From the NCBI GenBank assembly GCA_036567845.1, contig DATCTT010000459.1:1-6755 (forward strand): 6,755 nucleotides of DNA. The letters run 5' to 3'. The position numbers were made by a program, and so were the translations under genes. How positions within the stretch are numbered: position 1 is the stretch's first letter; each line of letters opens with the position of its first letter. The notes beneath the pieces are model-generated. The model had not been told where the DNA came from, made no database searches, and saw only the letters and a program-made list of their open reading frames with translations. This DNA comes from MWAR01 sp036567845. GTDB lineage: Bacteria > Muiribacteriota > Ozemobacteria > Ozemobacterales > Ozemobacteraceae. Below, in pieces: positions 1-6,276 of the stretch.

Positions 1-37
1 CTTCACCGGGATCCTGTGCGTTAGAGCGTGTTGCCCG

Positions 38-324
38 TCAGTTGACGGGGGCTTCGGCCGGGAGCTCCTTCGTCTCCTCCTCTTCCTCCCCATCGTCCAG
101 CCGGGAAACTCCGATCGAGCCCATCGAGGTGACGGCCCGGATCCGAGGGGCATCCGCCGCCGGAGTGCAGTGTCCGAACCCGTTGTCGATGTGGCCCAGT
201 TTTGTGTCGAGCTCCAGCTGCGGTTGTGCGGAAGATGGCAGGTGAATGTCGATGGCACCCATCTGCGTTTCGAAGGAAAGCCGGCTTCTGTCGTCATGTC
301 GATGGTTTCGTGAAGGTGTTTCAT
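38..324 (-). pseudogene. DUF4097-like (putative adhesin) small protein, apparently frame-disrupted
   Basis: The segment reading SRLSFETQMGAIDIHLP, then LELDTKLGHIDNGF and AVTSMGSIGVSRL, shows the alternating beta-strand pattern (TxxGxIxIxLP...) of DUF4097 proteins, which fold as a beta-solenoid. It ends in an acidic tail (DDGEEEEETKE) and a TGA at 38-40. That frame opens just after the padR stop (326-328) and contains no ATG until 262, which lacks a ribosome binding site. The natural start is the ATG at 324, immediately after the padR stop, giving MKHLHETIDM, but it is in another frame. Either a base was lost between about 324 and 286, or an internal deletion removed the N-terminal part, since DUF4097 proteins are usually much longer. 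PadR genes are often followed by such membrane or envelope-associated genes. A genuine short ORF starting at 262 is the alternative. Function unknown. Confidence 0.45.
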
Positions 325-325
325 G

Positions 326-668
326 TCATTCCCTTAGAATGTCTTCGAGTCCGCGGGTGATCGAGCGCCATTCCCCGATCAGCAGTGCCAGGAGTTCCCG
401 TCCCTTGTCGGTGATGAGGTAATACTTCCGCGGGGGGGCCCATGGAGGACCCCTCCCAGCGGTAGGTGATGACCTCCTCGTCTTTCAGACGGGAGAGCAG
501 GGGGTAGATCGTTCCCTCGGAGATCGCGATCCGGTACTGCTTCAGGAATTCGACGATGTGGTACCCGTAGCACTCTTTCTCCGAGATGATCTTGAGGATC
601 GCCAGTTCGAGGATCCCCTTCTGGAACTGGCGGACTTTCTGGTCCTTCAGAACGGAGCTGTCCGTCAC
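326..668 (-). pseudogene. PadR-family transcriptional regulator, +1 frameshift in a G7 tract
   Basis: PadR regulators are small winged-helix DNA-binding proteins that often repress their own operon. The start is taken as GTG at 668 because GAGG lies 10 nt upstream; the ATG at 707 would add 13 unlikely residues. Residues about 10-75 are typical: KVRQFQKGILELAILKIIS, then YGYHIVEFLKQ and SEGTIYPLLSRLKDEEVITYRWE (recognition helix and wing). After SSMGPP the reading frame derails at a run of seven C on the coding strand (G7 at 432-438). Removing one base restores GPPRKYYLITDKGRELLALLIGEW and RSITRGLEDILRE with a stop at 326-328. That gives 113 residues, the normal family size. As written, translation stops at 321 and loses the C-terminal dimerisation helix. 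Homopolymer sequencing or assembly error, true inactivation and slippage are all possible. Confidence 0.85.
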
Positions 669-718
669 GTGCGCTTCACCTCTTCCCGGAGCTAAATTGT
701 GAACCAAGGGATGATGTA

Positions 719-736
719 ATACAAAGTAGTGTGTAT
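719..736. promoter_or_regulatory. Candidate PadR operator dyad
   Basis: On the plus strand ATACAAAGTAGTGTGTAT is an imperfect 18-bp inverted repeat. The arms ATACA and TGTAT are perfect around an 8-bp centre, and 7 of 9 positions pair overall. It lies about 50 bp upstream of the padR GTG start and about 25 bp before the proS -35 box. PadR proteins commonly bind 4-5-bp half-sites separated by about 8 bp (ATGT-N8-ACAT types) in their own promoter, so self-regulation is the likely role. Binding is inferred only from position and symmetry. Confidence 0.4.
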
Positions 737-761
737 GTCAGGGTTGCGGGCGGGCGGTTCC

Positions 762-790
762 TTGACAGGGTTCCCGACGCTCCCTATAAT
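762..790 (+). promoter_or_regulatory. Near-consensus sigma70-type promoter for proS
   Basis: A perfect -35 box TTGACA (762-767) is followed by exactly 17 bp and a perfect -10 box TATAAT (785-790). Transcription should start near 797, giving a leader of about 40 nt before the proS ATG at 838. The leader contains the ribosome-binding sequence GAAAGG at 821-826. Full consensus at both boxes in such GC-rich DNA implies strong constitutive expression, fitting a tRNA synthetase. Confidence 0.85.
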
Positions 791-837
791 GAGGCCGCTT
801 CCGAACCCTCATTTTTCCCAGAAAGGCTGCATCCGAC

Positions 838-2286
838 ATGAACGACAAAAAGCCCGACGTCAAAACTCTCGATGCCATCACCCCCAAGTCGCAGGACATC
901 TCGCGTTGGTACACCGATGTGGTGCTGAAAGCGAAGCTTGCTGACTACTCGCCGGTCAAGGGCTGCATGATCATCCGACCCTACGGATACGCTATCTGGG
1001 AGAGCATTCAGCGGTTGCTCGACGCCGAGTTCAAGCGCACCGGCCACCAGAACGCCTACTTCCCGATGTTCATTCCAGAAAGCTTCCTCACGAAGGAAGC
1101 CGAGCACGTCGAGGGGTTCGCCCCCGAAGTCGCCTGGGTCACGCAGGGCGGCAAGGAAAAGCTCGAGGAGCGGCTTGCCATCCGGCCCACCTCCGAGGCC
1201 ATCATCGGCCATATGTACGCGAAGTGGATCGAGAGCTATCGCGACCTGCCCGTGCTCATCAACCAGTGGGCCAATGTTGTCCGGTGGGAAAAGGTGACGC
1301 GCCCGTTCCTGCGGACCACCGAGTTCCTCTGGCAGGAAGGTCACACCGCCCACCGCACGCATGAAGAGGCAAAAGAGGAAGTGGCGAAGATGCTCGAAGT
1401 CTACCGCCGCTTCGTCGAGGAGGACCTCGCGGTCGCCCTCGTCACGGGCGAGAAGAGCCAGAAGGAAAAGTTTGCCGGCGCCCTCAACACCTATACGATT
1501 GAGGCCCTGATGCCCGATGGCCAGGCGCTCCAGTCGGGCACCTCGCACGACCTCGGCCAGAATTTCGCCAAGGCGTTCGAGATCAAGTTCCTCGACTCGG
1601 ACGGCGACCGCAAGCACGTCTGGACGACCTCGTGGGGCATGTCGACCCGCATCATCGGCGCTGTCATCATGACGCACGGCGACGACAAGGGCCTCCGGCT
1701 GCCGCCTCGCATCGCGCCTATCCAGTCCGTTATAATTCCTATTGTATACAAAGAAGCGGCCCCCGTGCTTGAGAAGGCCCGCCAGCTCCGCCAGCGGCTT
1801 GCCGACAAGGGGCTGCGCATCCATCTCGACGACCGCGACGGCTTCAAGCCCGGCTGGAAGTATTCTGAATACGAGATGATGGGCGTCCCGCTGCGCATCG
1901 AGATCGGCCAGAAGGACATGGAGAAGGGGCAGGTGTGCCTCGTGCGCCGCGACACCGGCGAGAAGTGCTTTGTCCCCGACGCGAACTTCGAGGCCGAGGT
2001 CGAGCGGCTGCTGGGCGAGATCCAGAAGAACCTCTACGCCCAGGCGAAGGAGATCCTGCGGAGCAAGACGTTCCCGGCGAAGAGCTTCGCCGAGTTCGTC
2101 GACGTGATCAAGGAGAAGCACGGTATGGCCGAGGTCTCCTGGTGCGGCGCCCAGGAGTGCGAGGACAGGTTCAAAGCCGAGGTGGGCGCGACGATCCGTT
2201 GTCTGCGCGACGATCCTCCGGCCTGCCCCTGTGTGGTGTGCGGGAAGCCCGCCACTCGGCAGATCTACGTCGCCCGGGCCTACTGA
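838..2286 (+). CDS. proS: Prolyl-tRNA synthetase (ProRS), archaeal/eukaryotic-like short type
   Basis: This cytoplasmic class II enzyme charges tRNA-Pro with proline using ATP. The protein is 482 residues, close to the usual length for ProRS without the editing insertion. The RPTSE element lies at 116-120 and motif 2 (RTTEFLWQEGH) at 159-169. SGTSHDLGQNF at 233-243 and TSWGMSTR at 264-271 belong to the proline/ATP pocket, and motif 3 continues through GDDKGLRLPPR to 291. The anticodon-binding domain starts at about 293 (IAPIQSVIIPI). The C-terminal domain (about 410-482) carries the zinc-site cysteines C436, C441 and the C463/C465/C468 cluster, and ends in a tyrosine (Y482) as is typical of this subtype. 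The ATG at 838 follows the consensus promoter and GAAAGG. A terminator directly follows, so the gene is probably transcribed alone. An AT-rich codon island covers residues 298-306. Confidence 0.97.
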   Translation: MNDKKPDVKTLDAITPKSQDISRWYTDVVLKAKLADYSPVKGCMIIRPYGYAIWESIQRLLDAEFKRTGHQNAYFPMFIPESFLTKEAEHVEGFAPEVAWVTQGGKEKLEERLAIRPTSEAIIGHMYAKWIESYRDLPVLINQWANVVRWEKVTRPFLRTTEFLWQEGHTAHRTHEEAKEEVAKMLEVYRRFVEEDLAVALVTGEKSQKEKFAGALNTYTIEALMPDGQALQSGTSHDLGQNFAKAFEIKFLDSDGDRKHVWTTSWGMSTRIIGAVIMTHGDDKGLRLPPRIAPIQSVIIPIVYKEAAPVLEKARQLRQRLADKGLRIHLDDRDGFKPGWKYSEYEMMGVPLRIEIGQKDMEKGQVCLVRRDTGEKCFVPDANFEAEVERLLGEIQKNLYAQAKEILRSKTFPAKSFAEFVDVIKEKHGMAEVSWCGAQECEDRFKAEVGATIRCLRDDPPACPCVVCGKPATRQIYVARAY

Positions 2287-2302
2287 CCAGCATTTCCGGA
2301 CC

Positions 2303-2345
2303 GCTCCGCCGCTTCCATTTCCGGGAAGCCGCGGAGCTGTTTTTT
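2303..2345 (+). terminator. Rho-independent terminator after proS
   Basis: GCTCCGC (2303-2309) pairs with GCGGAGC (2331-2337), and GCTTCC (2311-2316) pairs with GGAAGC (2324-2329). Only one C-C mismatch interrupts this 14-position stem, and the loop is 7 nt (ATTTCCG). A T-tract (TGTTTTTT, 2338-2345) follows directly. It begins 16 nt after the proS stop and separates proS from the HEAT-apt operon. Confidence 0.9.
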
Positions 2346-2355
2346 GCCGGGCGCA

Positions 2356-2384
2356 TGGAAAAGTCTGCAAAAATGGCTTATAGT
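2356..2384 (+). promoter_or_regulatory. Candidate promoter for the HEAT-repeat/apt/cytidylyltransferase operon
   Basis: TGGAAA (2356-2361, 4 of 6 matches to TTGACA) is spaced 17 bp from TATAGT (2379-2384, 5 of 6 matches to TATAAT). It lies just after the proS terminator, where the next transcription unit should begin. A start near 2391 would give a leader of about 60 nt, ending in the strong ribosome binding site GGAGGG (2438-2443), six bases before the ATG at 2450. Confidence 0.5.
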
Positions 2385-2385
2385 G

Positions 2386-2427
2386 CTGTCGGTGAAACCT
2401 GAAACGAAGCCGGAGATGTGCCGACAG
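2386..2427 (+). repeat. 7-bp inverted repeat in the leader of the HEAT gene
   Basis: CTGTCGG (2386-2392) and CCGACAG (2421-2427) are perfect inverted copies separated by 28 nt. The left arm overlaps the predicted transcription start, so the repeat could be a protein-binding site or, if transcription starts slightly earlier, an RNA hairpin. No known riboswitch family could be matched. A chance repeat cannot be excluded. Confidence 0.3.
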
Positions 2428-2449
2428 GCGCGTTTATGGAGGGTGTTCG

Positions 2450-3991
2450 ATGGAACTCAATATCAAGCGACTCCTGAAGGATCTCACGAATCCCGATGAC
2501 GATCTCCGCACGTTGTCGGCGATGACTCTGTTCAAGGTCGACCTCGTCGACCCGGCCGCCCGCGACGAGGTGTCGGCGGTGCTGCAGCAGGCAACGAAGG
2601 ATAAAAATATATCAGTGCGTTTTTTTGCCCGGCGGGCCCTGGGCAAGATCCACCAGCAGAACATCGACGACGGCCGTGAGGGGGGCCCCCGGGAAGGCAT
2701 CGAGCAGGCGCTCGAGTCGGAGGACTACTCCGAACGGCTTCGGGCGGTGATGAGCATCGCGGCTGGCAACAAGGCCGAATACAAGGAAAAGCTGCTGTTC
2801 ATGCTCAAGATCGAGAAGCATGACTTCGTGAAGGCCTCGCTGATCAGCTGCCTGAAGAAGTTCCTCTCGAAGGACCAGGCCTCCCTTCTCAGTCCCTTCC
2901 TGAGCGACCCGGACAGCCGGGTCCGGTCGAACACGATCGAGGCGCTCGAGTATCTGAAGGATGAGAAGGCGATCCCGCTCCTTTTCCCGGCCCTCGAGGA
3001 TCCCGACAACCGCATCCGCGCCTCGGCGGCGAAGGCTCTGCAGACGTTCGGTGAGGAGAAGGTGTTCGCGATCCTGCGCAAGATGCTCAGATCCCACGAA
3101 GACTGGATGAAGGGAAGTGCCATCTATGCGCTGTCGCACATCCAGGCTGGCGAAGCGATCCAGATGCTGATCGAGGCGGCCCGTGAGGGAAACCCCGACA
3201 CACGTATCAAGGCGATCGTCGCTCTCGCCAACTATCATGACCAGACCTCCTACGGCTTCCTGAAGCATGTCGGGACGATCGGGGAGGAACCATTCCGGGG
3301 AACCGCCGTGCGCGCCTTGCGGCTGATCGAGGAAAAATACGGTTCGGCGCCGCCCACCACGAGTCTCGTCTCCGCGGCCGGCGAGGAAAAAGGGGCCGTC
3401 CCCGGCCCGCAGGCGGGGGGGAAGGAGTCTGGCAGGTCCGGAAAGGCCGCGGACGCCGCTCCGGCCGCCAGCGATCTGAGCGGGACTGTCTCGCGCTTCT
3501 TCCGGAAGGGGAAGGAAGAGGCGGTCGGCCTTTCTCAAAAGGCGGCGATCAACTTCGCCGTGACGGACATCGAGAAGGAAGTCGCCGAACTCCTCAAGGA
3601 GTCGGGGCGCGTGGTGTTCGAGATGTATCAGTCGGGTGATCTGAAGATTCCCGAACTCCTTACAATAGGACATGAAATATTACGGATGAACTTTCTCATT
3701 CAGAAATACACCGACGAGGCGAAACCCACGTCCGGAGCCGGCGGGGGCGGACTGTTCGCCCAGCTCAAAAGCCTCTTCGTCAAAGCCGCCGAGTCCAACC
3801 CCAGGGCCGCGCAGGCCGAACGATACGTGCAGAAGCGCGAGGAGCTGTTCCAGAAGCTCGGAGAGGCCTCGTTCCAGAAGTTCCGGGTGCGCGAGTTCTG
3901 TCCGATGGCCCTCGAAGGATATTTCCAGACGTATATGAGGCTCGAAGAGCGTCTCCAGAAGGAACGCAGCAGACTGACCCAGGGTGGCTGA
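2450..3991 (+). CDS. HEAT-repeat protein with unassigned helical C-terminal domain
   Basis: Function unknown. The 513-residue protein has no signal peptide or membrane segment, so it is probably cytoplasmic. Residues about 1-295 form roughly nine HEAT/armadillo-type helical repeats, for example DPDSRVRSNTIEALEYL (153-169), DPDNRIRASAAKALQTF (184-200) and NPDTRIKAIVALANY (248-262). Such solenoids usually serve as protein-binding scaffolds. Residues about 298-345 are a low-complexity Ala/Gly/Pro/Lys linker. Residues about 350-513 are helical and charged; VAELLKESGRVVFEMYQSGDLKIPEL (378-403) resembles the short helical-hairpin motif seen in various bacterial proteins of unknown role. A glycine run (429-434) separates it from a last helical stretch rich in KREE, QKL and LEERLQKER. 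The start is fixed by GGAGGG six bases upstream. It is first in a likely operon with apt 19 bp downstream. Two AT-rich islands fall at codons 51-59 and 405-421. Confidence 0.85.
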   Translation: MELNIKRLLKDLTNPDDDLRTLSAMTLFKVDLVDPAARDEVSAVLQQATKDKNISVRFFARRALGKIHQQNIDDGREGGPREGIEQALESEDYSERLRAVMSIAAGNKAEYKEKLLFMLKIEKHDFVKASLISCLKKFLSKDQASLLSPFLSDPDSRVRSNTIEALEYLKDEKAIPLLFPALEDPDNRIRASAAKALQTFGEEKVFAILRKMLRSHEDWMKGSAIYALSHIQAGEAIQMLIEAAREGNPDTRIKAIVALANYHDQTSYGFLKHVGTIGEEPFRGTAVRALRLIEEKYGSAPPTTSLVSAAGEEKGAVPGPQAGGKESGRSGKAADAAPAASDLSGTVSRFFRKGKEEAVGLSQKAAINFAVTDIEKEVAELLKESGRVVFEMYQSGDLKIPELLTIGHEILRMNFLIQKYTDEAKPTSGAGGGGLFAQLKSLFVKAAESNPRAAQAERYVQKREELFQKLGEASFQKFRVREFCPMALEGYFQTYMRLEERLQKERSRLTQGG

Positions 3992-4010
3992 GCCGTACAA
4001 GGAGCTGACG

Positions 4011-4523
4011 ATGGATCTCCAGGCATACATTCGCGATATTCCCGACTTCCCGAAACCAGGAATTATCTTTAAAGATATAACGCCTCTTCTGAAGGACCGG
4101 ACGGCGTTCGCGCAGGCTATCAAGGCCCTTGCCGAGCCCTATCGGGGGGCGAAGCTCGACGCCGTCGCGGCGATCGAATCCCGGGGGTTCATCCTCGGTG
4201 CCGCGCTCGCGCTCGAGCTGGGCATCGGATTCATCCCGATCCGCAAGCCCGGGAAACTGCCCTACAAGTCACGCCGACAGCAGTATGCCCTCGAATACGG
4301 CACCGATGCGATCGAGATCCATGAGGATGCCGTGGCGGCCGGTCAGCGTATCCTGCTCGTCGACGACGTGATCGCGACCGGCGGTACCGCGCGGGCCGCG
4401 GCGGATCTGCTGAAAGGGCTTGGGGCGGATCTCGTCGGGATTGCTTTCCTCGTCGAGTTGTCGTTCCTGGGCGGCGTCGAAAAGCTGCGCGGGGAACGCC
4501 TGTTCAGCGTTCTGAAATACTGA
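4011..4523 (+). CDS. apt: Adenine phosphoribosyltransferase
   Basis: This enzyme converts adenine and PRPP to AMP and pyrophosphate in cytoplasmic purine salvage. The ATG at 4011 is chosen because AAGGAG (3999-4004) lies six bases upstream; an in-frame GTG at 3984 would overlap the preceding gene and add nine residues. The 170-residue product has normal family length. Visible signatures are the N-terminal YIRDIPDFPKPGIIFKDITPLL (6-27), AAIESRGFILGAALA (53-67), the flexible-loop region KPGKLPYK (79-86) and the PRPP-binding motif ILLVDDVIATGGTA (114-127). The N-terminal codons around 17-24 form an AT-rich patch, although the residues there are the conserved family motif. It sits between the HEAT gene (19 bp gap) and the cytidylyltransferase, probably co-transcribed without a functional link. 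Confidence 0.96.
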   Translation: MDLQAYIRDIPDFPKPGIIFKDITPLLKDRTAFAQAIKALAEPYRGAKLDAVAAIESRGFILGAALALELGIGFIPIRKPGKLPYKSRRQQYALEYGTDAIEIHEDAVAAGQRILLVDDVIATGGTARAAADLLKGLGADLVGIAFLVELSFLGGVEKLRGERLFSVLKY

Positions 4524-4537
4524 TCTGCCTCCCGGTG

Positions 4538-5245
4538 ATGTCCGGACACAGACTTGCCGTGATCCCCGCCCGGGGAGGTTCCAAACGGCTTCCACGCAAG
4601 AATGTCCGTCTGCTGGGCGGCAGACCTCTGATCGCCTGGGTGATCGGGGCGGCGCTTGCGTCGGAGTGTTTTCACCGGGTGGTCGTCTCGACGGATGATG
4701 GGGAGATCGCGGATGCTGCAATGGCTGCCGGCGCCTGGGTCCCGTTTCTCCGGCCCGCCGGACTTGCCACGGATACCGCCTCGTCGGTCGACGTCCTGGC
4801 CCATGCCCTCGGCTGGGTTCGTCAGGCCCCGGCACCGGATGGCCACGATCCCGGAACCGTCGCGCTGATCCAGCCGACCTCCCCCTTTCTGCGACCGGAC
4901 CAGATCCGCGAGGCCTGCCGCCTGTTCGACCAGGGGGGATTCACCACGCTCGGTTCGATGTGTGCCGTTCACGAACGCCCCGAGTGGATGTTCGAGCTTG
5001 GGGCCGACGGTCATGCCAGACCCCTCGATCCCGATCGACTGCCGCTGCCATCTTCTCTGCTGCCGAAGCTGTACCGGGAAAACGGAGCAATTTACCTCGT
5101 GCGTTCCGCCTGGCTTGATTCGGCCCGCAGCCTGTATGACCTGCCGCGACACGGTGCCATAGTGATGCCCGCCGAGGATTCGGTCGACATCGACACGGCT
5201 CTCGACTGGGACGTGGCAGAGGCGATTCTCCGGCGGCGTCCCTGA
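4538..5245 (+). CDS. Acylneuraminate (CMP-nonulosonic acid) cytidylyltransferase family protein
   Basis: Members transfer CMP from CTP to a nine-carbon sugar acid (N-acetylneuraminate, legionaminate or pseudaminate), activating it for surface polysaccharide or flagellin glycosylation. The protein has 235 residues, the size of a single-domain enzyme. The nucleotide-binding motif VIPARGGSKRLPRKN spans 8-22, VVVSTDD 48-54, LATDTASS 76-83, QPTSPFLR 112-119, RENGAIYL 170-177 and the metal-site motif EDSVDIDTALDW 213-224. The exact substrate (NeuA, PseF or LegF type) cannot be read from the sequence. The start is ATG at 4538 or the adjacent GTG at 4535. Neither has a Shine-Dalgarno site (the upstream sequence is TGCCTCCCGGTG), so translation may depend on ribosomes finishing apt 11-14 nt earlier. 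No sialic-acid synthase gene lies nearby. Confidence 0.9.
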   Translation: MSGHRLAVIPARGGSKRLPRKNVRLLGGRPLIAWVIGAALASECFHRVVVSTDDGEIADAAMAAGAWVPFLRPAGLATDTASSVDVLAHALGWVRQAPAPDGHDPGTVALIQPTSPFLRPDQIREACRLFDQGGFTTLGSMCAVHERPEWMFELGADGHARPLDPDRLPLPSSLLPKLYRENGAIYLVRSAWLDSARSLYDLPRHGAIVMPAEDSVDIDTALDWDVAEAILRRRP

Positions 5246-5272
5246 GGGCCCCGGGAGCCGGTTCCGCTCAGG
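5241..5272. other. Dyad spanning the convergent stop codons
   Basis: CCTGAG (5241-5246) and CTCAGG (5267-5272) form an inverted repeat that contains both stop codons of the convergent cytidylyltransferase and asrC genes. The 20-nt interior is very GC-rich and could fold further (GGC...GCC). There is no T-tract on either strand, so it is at most a weak bidirectional terminator. It may simply reflect two facing TGA codons. Confidence 0.2.
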
Positions 5273-6260
5273 CGCGGCGTAACGGCGTGGGGCGGTAGCC
5301 CTGGAAGGCGAGGGACTCGGCGACGACGGCTTGAGGGTTGAGCGTCACCCCCCGGAGCACCGTCTCGCGGAATGCCGGATACCCGGCCCGGTCCACGATG
5401 TAGCCCAGATGCTCCTTGGGCAGGGATTTATCAATATTAGGCTCTATAAAGCTAAAACAGTTGCGAAGGACCTGGAGCAGCGGAGCCTCTTCGATGGCGT
5501 CGATGAACGTCGTGGCGAGCCGGGGATTCCGTTTTCCCGTGCGGCCCAGGATGATCAGCCGGTGGAGAGGTTTCGGATGCCGGCTCCAAGCGTTGACGGG
5601 GCAGGCAAGCACGCACTCACCGCAGCCGATGCACAGGTGGGGATCCCGGAGAGGGCGGAAGTTCCGCATCCGGATCGCGCCCGTCACCTTTTTCTGACAG
5701 GTTTTCGCGCAGGCTTCACAGCCGATGCACCGCTCGGTTTCGAGCTGGGGTTCGCAGATCCCGATGATGCCGAAATCCTGCATGTGGGCCTTGGCACAGT
5801 CGTTCGGGCAGCCGGTCACGGCGACTTTGACGTGATAATGGTTCGGATACAGGATCGCCTCGATCTTCTGGGCCAGCGAGGTCGTGTCGATGTTGGCATA
5901 GGGACAGACCCGGTTGCCGATGCAGGCGCTGATGTTGCGCATGCCTGCCGCAGGGTAGCCGTTTTCGGCCTGGGTGATCACGATGCCGATGCCACCCTCG
6001 ACATCCTCGATGAACGGCTTCAGAAGCCGGTTGACCTCGGCCATCCGGTCGTAGGGAATGGCTGGGATCTCGAAGCCCTGCCGGGCGGTGAGATGCACCG
6101 TCCCGTTGCCGTATTTTTCGGCGATCGTGCGGATCAGCTCGAGATGCCGCGCGGCAAGATGCCCTCCGGGAACACGGACGCGGAGACAGCTCAGATTGCG
6201 TCTGGCCGTGACCCGCCAGGCATTTTTGATGACGGCTCTGGTGTCGATATCCCGGCTCAT
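5268..6260 (-). CDS. asrC: Anaerobic sulfite reductase subunit C (siroheme/[4Fe-4S] catalytic subunit)
   Basis: This is the catalytic subunit of the AsrABC enzyme, which reduces sulfite to sulfide in the cytoplasm with electrons from NADH. The protein has 330 residues, close to the family's usual size. The nitrite/sulfite reductase N-terminal part is seen in GNGTVHLTARQGFEIP (51-66). The siroheme-[4Fe-4S] ligands are C113-x5-C119 (SACIGNRVCPYA) and C151-x3-C155 (TGCPNDCAKA). Two ferredoxin-type [4Fe-4S] motifs follow: C178/C181/C184/C188 and C210/C213/C216/C220. In the first, Gln replaces the proline usual after the last cysteine. ATG at 6260 is chosen because AAGGAG lies four bases upstream; the open frame upstream to 6395 overlaps asrB and has no family-like sequence. 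It lies 16 bp after the asrB stop in the same operon. An AT-rich codon patch spans residues 267-278. Confidence 0.93.
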   Translation of the reverse strand: MSRDIDTRAVIKNAWRVTARRNLSCLRVRVPGGHLAARHLELIRTIAEKYGNGTVHLTARQGFEIPAIPYDRMAEVNRLLKPFIEDVEGGIGIVITQAENGYPAAGMRNISACIGNRVCPYANIDTTSLAQKIEAILYPNHYHVKVAVTGCPNDCAKAHMQDFGIIGICEPQLETERCIGCEACAKTCQKKVTGAIRMRNFRPLRDPHLCIGCGECVLACPVNAWSRHPKPLHRLIILGRTGKRNPRLATTFIDAIEEAPLLQVLRNCFSFIEPNIDKSLPKEHLGYIVDRAGYPAFRETVLRGVTLNPQAVVAESLAFQGYRPTPLRRA

Positions 6261-6276
6261 CGCGCTCCTTCCATGC

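Noticed and set aside
784..2370. 528-codon open frame on the minus strand opposite proS
   Set aside because: It is the antisense shadow of a certain tRNA synthetase gene in GC-rich DNA. Its translation is low-complexity Arg/Leu/Ala/Asp-rich with no recognisable domain.
2385..2449. Possible riboswitch (cyclic-di-GMP-like GAAACC...GAAGCC phrases) in the HEAT leader
   Set aside because: The leader is too short and lacks the paired elements and conserved core of that class.
2620..2626. T7 run read as T TTT TTT in the HEAT gene, a possible -1 slippery site
   Set aside because: A -1 shift reaches a stop after about 18 codons, no downstream stimulatory structure was evident, and the zero frame continues as good HEAT sequence.
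3415..3421. G7 run in the linker of the HEAT gene as a second contingency tract
   Set aside because: The frame is intact on both sides and the run lies in low-complexity Gly-coding sequence, so chance is sufficient.
2612..3673. 353-codon minus-strand open frame opposite the HEAT gene
   Set aside because: The plus frame has clear HEAT periodicity and a strong ribosome binding site; the minus frame shows shadow-like composition only.
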